Made by a program: the position numbers and the translations under genes. The notes below the pieces were generated by a model that was given only the letters and a program-made list of their open reading frames with translations, did no database searches and was not told the DNA's origin. Below, piece after piece: positions 22,913 through 31,305 of a DNA stretch of 64,000 nt (position 1 is the first letter of the stretch; every line of letters starts with the position of its first letter). The stretch is taken from positions 288,873-352,872 of the forward strand of contig NZ_LNYT01000020.1 of NCBI RefSeq assembly GCF_001468125.1, in the 5' to 3' direction. The stretch comes from Legionella rubrilucens (GTDB lineage: Bacteria; Pseudomonadota; Gammaproteobacteria; Legionellales; Legionellaceae).

Positions 22913-24423
22913 GGCTTCTCTCCCAGAACAATGGTATTTTGTTTATCGCGAATAAAATCGCGAGCATAAGTCATCTCTCCTGAAGACTCTGAATGGATGG
23001 TGAACAAAGGCTGTCCTTTTTCAACTTGGTCGCCAATATGAACATGCAAATCAACCCCTGCTGATTTAGACTTAGGGGCCCCTGCAAGCTTGGCAATTTT
23101 TGCGAGCATTCGATTGTCAATGAGAGATACTTTACCTGCTTTCTCAGCACCAATAGGGTTAGTAAAACGTGCCGCCGTCAATTCCCGCATGCCTCCTTGT
23201 GCCTCACAAATCGCCTGAAATTTTTTAAACGCTTCGCCGCTATCTAATAATTGTTTGGCTATCGATTGACCTGAGCCAGGTTGTACTGTTGATGAAAATT
23301 CCAGTACTGCTCCTGCAAGAGTTAATGATTTTTCGCGCAAATCCTTTGGGGCATGAAGCAATCCTTGTAATACCGCCAACACATCGCGTGCTTCCAGGGA
23401 AGGGCCAATACCATTTCCTATCGGTTGTGCGCCATCAGTAATTAAAGTATGGACCACAAGGCCTAACTGTTTTCCTACTTCTTCAAGGGATTGCTTAAGA
23501 AGTAAAGCCCTGGACTTATTCCTGACTTTTGCGGTAGGTCCCACTGGAATATCAATAACGGCATGGGTTGCTCCTGTAGCAATTTTTTTAGAAAGGATTG
23601 AGGCGACCAATTGACCTTCACTATCTAACTCAAGAGCACGCTCCACCCGAATAAGCACATCATCGGCAGGGCTTAAGCTCACAGCACCTCCCCAAACGAT
23701 ACAACCGTTTTCCTTTTCAACCACGTGACACATAGCCTTTGGGCTCAGTGACACCGGTGCTAAAGTTTCCATTGTATCTGCAGTACCTGCTGGAGAAGTA
23801 ATTGCCCGTGAAGAGGTTTTTGGGATAGTTAACCCAAAAGCAGCTACAATGGGAACCACAACAAGGGTGGTGCGATTTCCTGGCAAACCACCAACACAAT
23901 GCTTGTCTACAATCAAAGGAGATGACCAGGATAAGCGATCGCCACTGTCAATCATGGCTTTTGTAAGTTTCATGATTTCAGTATTGCTTAAACGTTCTGC
24001 GGCACTGGCCGCTAAAAAAGCAGAAATTTGCAAATCAGAAAGACGACCACTTAAAACGTCATCCACGATGGCTTTGATTTGTTTAAAAGAGAGTTCATTA
24101 CCATAAATCTTCGTATGCACATAACTTAATGATTCCAGAGGTTTAGGATGGGATAATTGGATTTCATCCCCTTCTTTAGCATTTAAAGAATCCCAGGCAT
24201 AGTGTGACAAGCTGGCTTCCCCGGGCTTAAGCAGCTCTGAGGTAACGACATTAAGCGTTGCGATAATGGAGCGTTTTCCAAGGGTCACTTGAATACGTGT
24301 CTGCACTTCAAAGCCTTCTGCATGACACACATGACAATCCTCTCGCATGTAAATAATGGCTTCATGATACGTCTTGATGCCTAAATATTTTAAACGCAAG
24401 GCATGACCCACTTCTTTTGTCAC
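22909..24423 (-). CDS. AMP-phosphorylase-like (thymidine phosphorylase family) protein
   Basis: A 504-residue nucleoside/nucleotide phosphorylase. The segment KHCVGGLPGNRTT followed by GLTIPKTSSRAITSPAGTAD matches archaeal-type AMP phosphorylases far better than E. coli DeoA. The extra N-terminal domain of about 85 residues and the total length near 500 also fit that group. Such enzymes convert NMP and phosphate to base and ribose 1,5-bisphosphate. Databases usually label these bacterial proteins thymidine phosphorylase. It sits between a beta-CASP RNase-like gene and a PRPP-synthase-like gene, each overlapping by four bases, suggesting RNA or nucleotide salvage. Confidence 0.85.
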   Translation of the reverse strand: MTKEVGHALRLKYLGIKTYHEAIIYMREDCHVCHAEGFEVQTRIQVTLGKRSIIATLNVVTSELLKPGEASLSHYAWDSLNAKEGDEIQLSHPKPLESLSYVHTKIYGNELSFKQIKAIVDDVLSGRLSDLQISAFLAASAAERLSNTEIMKLTKAMIDSGDRLSWSSPLIVDKHCVGGLPGNRTTLVVVPIVAAFGLTIPKTSSRAITSPAGTADTMETLAPVSLSPKAMCHVVEKENGCIVWGGAVSLSPADDVLIRVERALELDSEGQLVASILSKKIATGATHAVIDIPVGPTAKVRNKSRALLLKQSLEEVGKQLGLVVHTLITDGAQPIGNGIGPSLEARDVLAVLQGLLHAPKDLREKSLTLAGAVLEFSSTVQPGSGQSIAKQLLDSGEAFKKFQAICEAQGGMRELTAARFTNPIGAEKAGKVSLIDNRMLAKIAKLAGAPKSKSAGVDLHVHIGDQVEKGQPLFTIHSESSGEMTYARDFIRDKQNTIVLGEKP

Positions 24424-25781
24424 GACAAATCCTCCACATGCTGGTAAGAAGGAATCATGCAGGTGAAACCAAATTGCTGTTCAATCTTGTCTTTGAGCGA
24501 TTGTGCACTGTGAGGTTCACCATGAGTGATAAAGACTTTTTTGGGTGGCCGAATAAAGTGCTTTAGCCAACCTAACAGCTCCTGATAATCGGCATGCGCA
24601 GAAGTACTGCTCATGACAACGACCTTGGCACGTATAGGAATCATACTACCATGAATTTTGACCTCACGTTCCCCATTGACAATCCTGGCACCACGAGTGC
24701 CTCCTGCTTGAAAGCCGGTAAAAAGAAGGGTGCTCTTAGGATCAGGGGCAAAGGCTTTCAAATGATGCACAATACGACCACCTTGGGCCATCCCACTGGC
24801 GGCTATAATGATTTGAGGCATTTTATGACGATCGAGTTCTTTTGACTCCTCAGGGGTATTGATATAAGTAGCTGCGTTACATAAGCCATGGCATTGTTCC
24901 TCATTTAAACGATGATCCTCTTTATAAGTGCAGAGCAAATGGGTCGCATTGATGGCCATTGGGCTGTCTAAAAACACTGGAACGTCTTTGTGAATCTCTC
25001 CTTTTTGTTTCAGTTGATAAATAAAATAAAGAAGACTTTGCGCACGCCCTACGGCAAAGGCTGGAATGACGACAGAACCCCCTCGTTTGATGGTTGTATT
25101 AATCACTTGCCCCATTTGCGGCAACGGATCAGTTGCATCATGCAATCGGTCGCCATAAGTGGATTCCATGATCAGATAATCCGCTTCTTGAATGGGGGTT
25201 GGTGCCTTCATGACCGGATCATAAGGTCGACCAACATCCCCGCTAAACAAAAGGGAACACTTGCTTGTTTTTATTTTGATCATCGCGGCACCCACGATGT
25301 GTCCTGCACGATGAAATTCGAAGCTAAATCCATTAAATAATTGGTGCGGCGCATTAAAATCAACGGTTTCAAAATGTTTTAATGCCGTTCTCGCGTCTTT
25401 TTCGGTATAAAGAGGAAGCGCTGGCTTATGTTTCGAGAAACCATATTTATTGGCTAATCGTGCTTCTTCTTCCTGAAGATGACCACTATCCGGTAATAAA
25501 ATAGCACACAATGCTTTTGTGCCGGGTGTTGCATAGATTTTTCCTTGAAATCCATTTTTTACTAATAGGGGCAAATAACCGGTGTGGTCAATATGCGCAT
25601 GAGTGATAATCACAGCATCAATATCGCGCGGGTCAATAGGCAATGAAGCCCAGTTACGTAATCGTAATTCTTTATACCCTTGAAAAAGACCACAATCGAT
25701 GAGAATTTTTTTAGAATCGATGGTCAAAAGGTATTTTGAACCAGTAACGGTTTGGGTTGCCCCTAAGAACGTTAATTTCAT
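24420..25781 (-). CDS. Metallo-beta-lactamase / beta-CASP RNase-like protein
   Basis: A 453-residue MBL-fold protein of the RNA-processing beta-CASP branch (YSH1/CPSF-like). It has the metal-binding HAHIDHTGYLPLL near residue 58, a second His in HRAGHIVGA, SGDVGRPYDP, and the late FITHGEPHS. I start at ATGAAATTAACG (25781) because GGAGG lies five bases upstream and the ATG overlaps the cusA stop (ATGA); a longer frame to 25832 lies within cusA. It probably cleaves RNA. Its coupling to a nucleotide phosphorylase suggests a small RNA-turnover module. Confidence 0.88.
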   Translation of the reverse strand: MKLTFLGATQTVTGSKYLLTIDSKKILIDCGLFQGYKELRLRNWASLPIDPRDIDAVIITHAHIDHTGYLPLLVKNGFQGKIYATPGTKALCAILLPDSGHLQEEEARLANKYGFSKHKPALPLYTEKDARTALKHFETVDFNAPHQLFNGFSFEFHRAGHIVGAAMIKIKTSKCSLLFSGDVGRPYDPVMKAPTPIQEADYLIMESTYGDRLHDATDPLPQMGQVINTTIKRGGSVVIPAFAVGRAQSLLYFIYQLKQKGEIHKDVPVFLDSPMAINATHLLCTYKEDHRLNEEQCHGLCNAATYINTPEESKELDRHKMPQIIIAASGMAQGGRIVHHLKAFAPDPKSTLLFTGFQAGGTRGARIVNGEREVKIHGSMIPIRAKVVVMSSTSAHADYQELLGWLKHFIRPPKKVFITHGEPHSAQSLKDKIEQQFGFTCMIPSYQHVEDLS

Positions 25782-28700
25782 CTTGCCTCCATTAGACTTC
25801 CTTGTTTTTTCAAATCCACTTGCCAGCGCCACATCACATAAACCACGGGAATCACAATTAAAGTCAGCAATAGTGCTGAAAAAATCCCACCCACCATGGG
25901 AGCCGCGAGGCGTTTCATCACATCAGCACCAATACCTGTCGCCCACATCACCGGTAACAAACCCAGTATATTCGCAAGCCCTGCCATCGCCATAGGGCGA
26001 ATACGCGATACGGCGCATTGCTGCACCGTTTGAATCAAGTCCGGCAAGGTTTTGAGTAATCCTTTTTCTTTTTGCTCGTTGTAATCAGAATCAAGGTAAG
26101 CGAGCATCACCGCACTCGTTTCAGCAGCCACTCCAGCAAGTGCAATCATCCCAACCCAGACCGCGATACTCATGTTGTACCCTAATAGAAGGAGCAGCAA
26201 AAATCCGCCAAGTAGAGCAAAGGGTACACCTAGCATCACCATCAATGTCTCAGTGATGGTGCGGAAGGTAAAGTAAAACAAAATAAAAATAATGGCTAAG
26301 GTGAGTGGTACAAAAATTTTAAGTCGTTCATACACGCGTTGCATGAATTCGTATTGACCTGACCAGGCAAGCGTGTAGCCCGGGGGTAATGTGACTTTTG
26401 CCTTGACCACTTGCTTTAACTCTTCCACGTAGCTTCCAATGTCTCGTCCGCTAATATCAATGAACACATAACCTGCTAACATCGCATTCTCATCGCGAAC
26501 CATGGCAGGACCTGAACGAAAGGTTAAAGTCACCAATTGAGCAATAGGTATTTCAGCACCACTGGGTGTTTTCACTAAAATACGATTGATCTTATCCGGA
26601 TCATCGCGTAATTCTCGCAAATAACGCACATTAACAGGATAACGTTCACGGCCTTCAATTGTGGTCGCTATGTTTTCACCACCCACGGCTGATTCGATGA
26701 TACGATTGACATCCATAATGGTTAAACCATAGCGCGCAAGCTCGTCTCGATGGATGTCAAAATCAAGAAAATACCCTCCAGCCACCCGTTCCGCATACAC
26801 CGTACTTGTCCCCGGTACTTCTTTGGCTACCATTTCGATTTCTTTGCCAATGGCTTCAATTTTTTTAATGTCAGGACCAAAAACTTTAATCCCTACAGCG
26901 GTTCGAATTCCTGTGGTGAGCATGTCATTACGCGCTTTAATGGGCATAGTCCAGGCATTGCTCACACCGGGAAATTGCAAGGCTTTGTCCATCTCAGCGA
27001 CCAGGCTTTCATAGGTCACGCTTTTGCGCCAAAATTTCTTAGGCTTAAGTTCAACAATCACTTCCATCATGCTAAAAGGAGAAGGATCGGTTGACGTATT
27101 AGCCCGTCCCGTTTTTCCAAACACATAAGCCACTTCCGGGAATGATTTTAATTTCTTATCCATTTCCTGGAGCAGTTCTGTGGCTTGTGTGACCGATATG
27201 CCAGGTAAAGTAACAGGCATATATAAAATCGTACCTTCATACAGAGGCGGCATGAATTCTGAGCCAATGAGTTTATAGAGGGGAACCGTGGCTAATGCTG
27301 CTACCACAGCAATCGCTACTACAACACCACGGTAATGCAGTGCTAATTTCAAAACTGGTGCGTACATTTTTTGCATCACGCGGGTAATGGGATGTTTTTG
27401 CTCGGGGATGATACGCCCACGCACCAAAATAGGTAATAACATGGGGATTAAAGTAATGGCCAGCAAAGCACTCATAAAAATGGCTAAATTTTTTGTATAG
27501 GCCAAGGGTGAGAATAACCGTCCTTCTTGGGCCTCCAGGGTAAAAACCGGCATAAACGATATGGCAATAACCACTAATGATGCAAAAATGGCAGGGCCTA
27601 CTTCTTTCGCTGAATCAATCAACACTTTGTTGCGATCGCCGGGACTTCCTTTTGCTTCCCAATCGGCTAACCGTTTGTGTGCGTTATCGACCATGATAAT
27701 GGCCGCATCCACCATATCCCCAACCGCCACAATGATGCCGCCAATGGACATGATATTAAGGCCAATATTGAAAAAATAAATGGGAATAAACGAAATCAAA
27801 ATAGCAAGCGGCAAAGTAATAATTGGAATCAAAGCGGAACGAAAATGCCCCAAGAAAACAATGATTAATAACCCAACCACCACAAGTTCTTCAATCAAAT
27901 TCCAGTTGGCCGTTGAAATGGCTTCTCGAATCAGATTACTGCGGTCATACACATTGACCATTTTTATTCCTTCTGGAATGGCAGTAGCCAATTCTTTGAG
28001 CTTATCCTTGATTCGACCAATCACTTCCAAAACGTCTTCCCCAAAACGCATGATGACGATGCCACCAACGGTTTCGCCTTGACCATTTAAATCGACCACA
28101 CCACGACGCATGTCTGAGCCTAGCTGCACGGTTGCCACATCTCGTAATAAAATCGGCGTCCCATTGGCATTCGTACCAATGGCTATTTTTTCAATATCAT
28201 CTGTCGACGTGATATAGCCTCGTCCACGAACCATGTACTCTGTCCCTGAAAATTCAATGACACGCCCACCAGTATCATTATTGCTCATACGAATTTTTTC
28301 AATAATTTGGGGTACAGAAAGTTTATAGGAAAGTACTTTGACGGGATCTAAATTAATTTGATACTGCTTAACAAAACCACCCACGGTGGCGACCTCTGAT
28401 ACACCAGGTATAGCTCTTAACCAATAACTTAAATACCAATCTTGAAAAGTGCGTAAATCGGCCAGATTATGCTTCCCGCTTTCATCCACTAAGGCGTATT
28501 GATAAATCCAACCGACTGGTGTGGCATCAGGGCCTAATTGAGGGGTCACGCCTTCAGGCAGTTTTCCACTCAATTGGCTCATGTATTCTAAGACACGTGA
28601 GCGCGCCCAATAAATATCGGTTCCGTCCTTAAAAATGATATAAACGTAAGAAAAACCAAAATCAGAAAAACCGCGAACTGCTACAACGTTCGGTGCGGAT

Positions 28701-28921
28701 AACAATGCCGTTACAATGGGGTAAGTGACTTGATCTTCCACCAGATCCGGTGCTCTGCCCATCCATGTGGTATACACAATCACTTGCGTATCTGAAATAT
28801 CAGGCAAAGCATCCATGCGAGTATTTTTTAAACCCCACCAACCGCCCAAGGAGAACCCCACGACAAATAGCAACACGATAAATCGATTGTTTGCGCAGAA
28901 TTCAATTATTTTCTCAACCAT
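25778..28921 (-). CDS. cusA: Heavy-metal RND efflux pump, CusA type (Cu/Ag)
   Basis: A 1047-residue HME-RND pump. The fourth-helix signature MSIGGIIVAVGDMVDAAII, lacking the DFG...D of CzcA, places it in the Cu(I)/Ag(I) group. Met-rich periplasmic segments (FMPPLYEGTILYMP, SMMEV and WTMPIKARNDM) fit the Met ligands and relay of CusA. It drives periplasmic Cu/Ag through CusB/CusC-like partners encoded just upstream (18-base gap from cusB). Its stop overlaps the start of the RNase-like gene, tying a metal pump to nucleotide genes in one transcript. Confidence 0.93.
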   Translation of the reverse strand: MVEKIIEFCANNRFIVLLFVVGFSLGGWWGLKNTRMDALPDISDTQVIVYTTWMGRAPDLVEDQVTYPIVTALLSAPNVVAVRGFSDFGFSYVYIIFKDGTDIYWARSRVLEYMSQLSGKLPEGVTPQLGPDATPVGWIYQYALVDESGKHNLADLRTFQDWYLSYWLRAIPGVSEVATVGGFVKQYQINLDPVKVLSYKLSVPQIIEKIRMSNNDTGGRVIEFSGTEYMVRGRGYITSTDDIEKIAIGTNANGTPILLRDVATVQLGSDMRRGVVDLNGQGETVGGIVIMRFGEDVLEVIGRIKDKLKELATAIPEGIKMVNVYDRSNLIREAISTANWNLIEELVVVGLLIIVFLGHFRSALIPIITLPLAILISFIPIYFFNIGLNIMSIGGIIVAVGDMVDAAIIMVDNAHKRLADWEAKGSPGDRNKVLIDSAKEVGPAIFASLVVIAISFMPVFTLEAQEGRLFSPLAYTKNLAIFMSALLAITLIPMLLPILVRGRIIPEQKHPITRVMQKMYAPVLKLALHYRGVVVAIAVVAALATVPLYKLIGSEFMPPLYEGTILYMPVTLPGISVTQATELLQEMDKKLKSFPEVAYVFGKTGRANTSTDPSPFSMMEVIVELKPKKFWRKSVTYESLVAEMDKALQFPGVSNAWTMPIKARNDMLTTGIRTAVGIKVFGPDIKKIEAIGKEIEMVAKEVPGTSTVYAERVAGGYFLDFDIHRDELARYGLTIMDVNRIIESAVGGENIATTIEGRERYPVNVRYLRELRDDPDKINRILVKTPSGAEIPIAQLVTLTFRSGPAMVRDENAMLAGYVFIDISGRDIGSYVEELKQVVKAKVTLPPGYTLAWSGQYEFMQRVYERLKIFVPLTLAIIFILFYFTFRTITETLMVMLGVPFALLGGFLLLLLLGYNMSIAVWVGMIALAGVAAETSAVMLAYLDSDYNEQKEKGLLKTLPDLIQTVQQCAVSRIRPMAMAGLANILGLLPVMWATGIGADVMKRLAAPMVGGIFSALLLTLIVIPVVYVMWRWQVDLKKQGSLMEAR

Positions 28922-28939
28922 GTAAATCCTTTTATCGTA

Positions 28940-30064
28940 TTAATGCTGCATACCACCCATCGCAGCCTTTAACTGACTTTCAGAGTCAATGAGGAAGTTA
29001 GCAGAGGTAATAATGTTATCTCCCTCTTTGATGCCTTGTACCACCTCGATCAAATCACCAGCACGCACACCCAATGTCACATTGCGCCACTCAATTTTTC
29101 CATCCCCATGATAAATAAACACCACGGCACGCTCACCCGTTATCAAAACAGCATTTTTGGACACTACAAGTCGCTTGCCTAAAGGAATTTTTAAGTCAAT
29201 ATTGGCGTACATCCCCGGTTTTAATTGATCCTTGGCATTATCCACCACAAAACGAACCTTGGCGGTACGAGTTTTCATATCGACCGTTGGATAAATAAAA
29301 TCAAGTTTGGCTTTAAACAATTGATTAGGCAAATACGACAAGGTGACATCCGCTGTTTGATCGAGTTTAATATAAGGTAATTCATACTCATAAATGTCGC
29401 CTAAAATCCACAAACGAGATAAATCGGCTATGGTATACAGTTCATCTTCTGGTTTGATTCGCATGCCGACTAATGCCATTTTATGAGTAACCGTTCCATT
29501 AATTGGAGAATTAATGGTCATCGTATTGGTAATTTTACCGCTTTTTGTCAAATGCTCGATTTCCTTCTCAGAAATTCCCCACAGCAAAAGTCTTTGTTTG
29601 GCTGCCTCAAAAGACGCCTGAGAGCCTGATATAATTGAAGTGTTTTTGTTTTTACCAAGAATTTTTTTGGCTTGTAAAGCCAATAAATATTCTTGTTGAG
29701 TAGAAACCAGATCAGGACTATAAACAGTAAATAAAGCTTGATTTTTTTTGACTTTCTCTCCGGTAAAATTGACGAATAATTTTTCTATCCAACCATCAAA
29801 ACGCACATGAATATGGGCAACCAACCGTTCATCTGCTTCAACATAACCCACCGTACGAATCGTTTTTTCAATCCATTGGCTTTTTACCGGCTCCGATGTA
29901 ATGCCTATGGCTTGTAAGCGAACTGGGTCTATCATGATTAAATTGTCCGAGGTGGATTTTTTCATATCCATCTTGTCATGAGTACTTGTTGTTGATTGCG
30001 CAATACCTATTTGAACGGCGATCAATAACACAATAAATAAGACGATTGGCTTTCTAGACTTCAT
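28940..30064 (-). CDS. cusB: Membrane-fusion protein, CusB type
   Basis: A 374-residue periplasmic adaptor. An N-terminal hydrophobic segment (VLFIVLLIAVQIGIA) acts as signal or anchor and is followed by a Met/His/Asp-containing stretch (HDKMDMKK) that may bind Cu. The CusB-type beta-barrel and barrel-sandwich halves follow (VGYVEADERLVAHIHVRFDG; INGTVTHKMALVGM), with a final MGGMQH tail. It lacks the YHS or CusF-like extra domain of some homologues. The start overlaps the cusC stop by ATGA. Confidence 0.9.
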   Translation of the reverse strand: MKSRKPIVLFIVLLIAVQIGIAQSTTSTHDKMDMKKSTSDNLIMIDPVRLQAIGITSEPVKSQWIEKTIRTVGYVEADERLVAHIHVRFDGWIEKLFVNFTGEKVKKNQALFTVYSPDLVSTQQEYLLALQAKKILGKNKNTSIISGSQASFEAAKQRLLLWGISEKEIEHLTKSGKITNTMTINSPINGTVTHKMALVGMRIKPEDELYTIADLSRLWILGDIYEYELPYIKLDQTADVTLSYLPNQLFKAKLDFIYPTVDMKTRTAKVRFVVDNAKDQLKPGMYANIDLKIPLGKRLVVSKNAVLITGERAVVFIYHGDGKIEWRNVTLGVRAGDLIEVVQGIKEGDNIITSANFLIDSESQLKAAMGGMQH

Positions 30065-31305
30065 GTGAGCTTCCCTGTAATTTCTTCTATCTGCGTGATG
30101 GCTTTTTCGTGATTTGCCAACTCATTATGCAATTCAATTTCATTTTCTTGTAACGTCAGCAGGTTATTAAGCAAGGTTAAAAAATCCACTTTACCAACTC
30201 CATAATTGGCTTGTGATGAATTAAACGTTAGTGTGGCCAAAGGAATGATGGAGCCTTGGATCAATTCAATTAACTTTGCAGAACGCTGTTCCACTAAAAA
30301 AGCGTTTTTGACCTGGAAAAGAAGCGCTTGATAGGTGGTGTGCAAATCTTCTACTTCAGCATTGTAACGAGAAAGGGATTCTCGCAAGCCATTATTTTGC
30401 TTCTCCATAAAATACAAAGGAATAGTGGCTTTCAAGTTGACCATATATCCGTCATTATTCGTTACTGTGTTATGTAATTTTCCTCCTTCAATTTCAACAT
30501 CAGGAAAATAATTCATTTTACTTAATTTAACCGTTTGGCGTCGTTGCTCAACGCTTCGTTCGCGTGCTTTTAATTGTGGAGAGCGCTGTTTGATGAGGTT
30601 ATTGAGAAATGCCAAATTATGACGATGATGGGTTACAGATAACTGCGATGGGGTATGAATTGCAATATCCAAGGGTCGATTTAAAAGACGGTTAATATCC
30701 GCCTCAAGCGATTCCCGCTCTTGTTTTAAGATAACCAAACGCATATCCAGGCGAGCGATTTCGGTCTGTGCCCGAAAAATATCTTGTTGCGGAACTTTTC
30801 CCACGCTGTAATTCACTTGAGCACTTTTTTCAAGCTCTTGCAGAAGCAGTAGGGTTTTTTGCAGGATTTCAATTGATTTATTAACCGAATAAAGGTTGTA
30901 ATAGATACGCTTTAATTGGGCAATAACAACCAGGCACGTGGCCTGGAAGTCCGCGGCAGCCCGTTTTGCCTTCTCGACTGCTATTTTCCCACGAACTGCC
31001 AGCTTCCCTGGAAATGGAATTTCCTGACTTGCACCAATCATTTGTAGCCGCATGGGATCAATATTCATCGGGGAACCAACACTGACTTTAGGATCAGGGA
31101 GTGAACGGGCTTGGGGTGCAACACGATTGGCAGCGATCCAGCGCGCATGAGCCGCCTTAATTTGTGGGTTATTTCCCTTAGCCTCTTCAATCAGCTTCTC
31201 TAAAACTGGTAATGGCGCAGCATGGCTTAAAGAGAAAACAGGGTAATTGATCAAGCTGGTAATCAGGATGACCCAGAAGCCTTTTTTAAAATTAAAACGC
31301 CTCAT
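30061..31305 (-). CDS. cusC: Outer-membrane channel, CusC/TolC type
   Basis: A 414-residue outer-membrane factor with a signal peptide likely cut after LSHAA and two OEP repeats (LIEEAKGNNPQIKAAHARW; YNAEVEDLHTTYQALLFQVKNAF). It has no lipobox, unlike E. coli CusC. Its start overlaps the end of the Ca-ATPase-like gene by 14 bases, so it is translated from the same messenger. It completes the Cus-like trans-envelope pump with cusB and cusA. Confidence 0.9.
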   Translation of the reverse strand: MRRFNFKKGFWVILITSLINYPVFSLSHAAPLPVLEKLIEEAKGNNPQIKAAHARWIAANRVAPQARSLPDPKVSVGSPMNIDPMRLQMIGASQEIPFPGKLAVRGKIAVEKAKRAAADFQATCLVVIAQLKRIYYNLYSVNKSIEILQKTLLLLQELEKSAQVNYSVGKVPQQDIFRAQTEIARLDMRLVILKQERESLEADINRLLNRPLDIAIHTPSQLSVTHHRHNLAFLNNLIKQRSPQLKARERSVEQRRQTVKLSKMNYFPDVEIEGGKLHNTVTNNDGYMVNLKATIPLYFMEKQNNGLRESLSRYNAEVEDLHTTYQALLFQVKNAFLVEQRSAKLIELIQGSIIPLATLTFNSSQANYGVGKVDFLTLLNNLLTLQENEIELHNELANHEKAITQIEEITGKLT

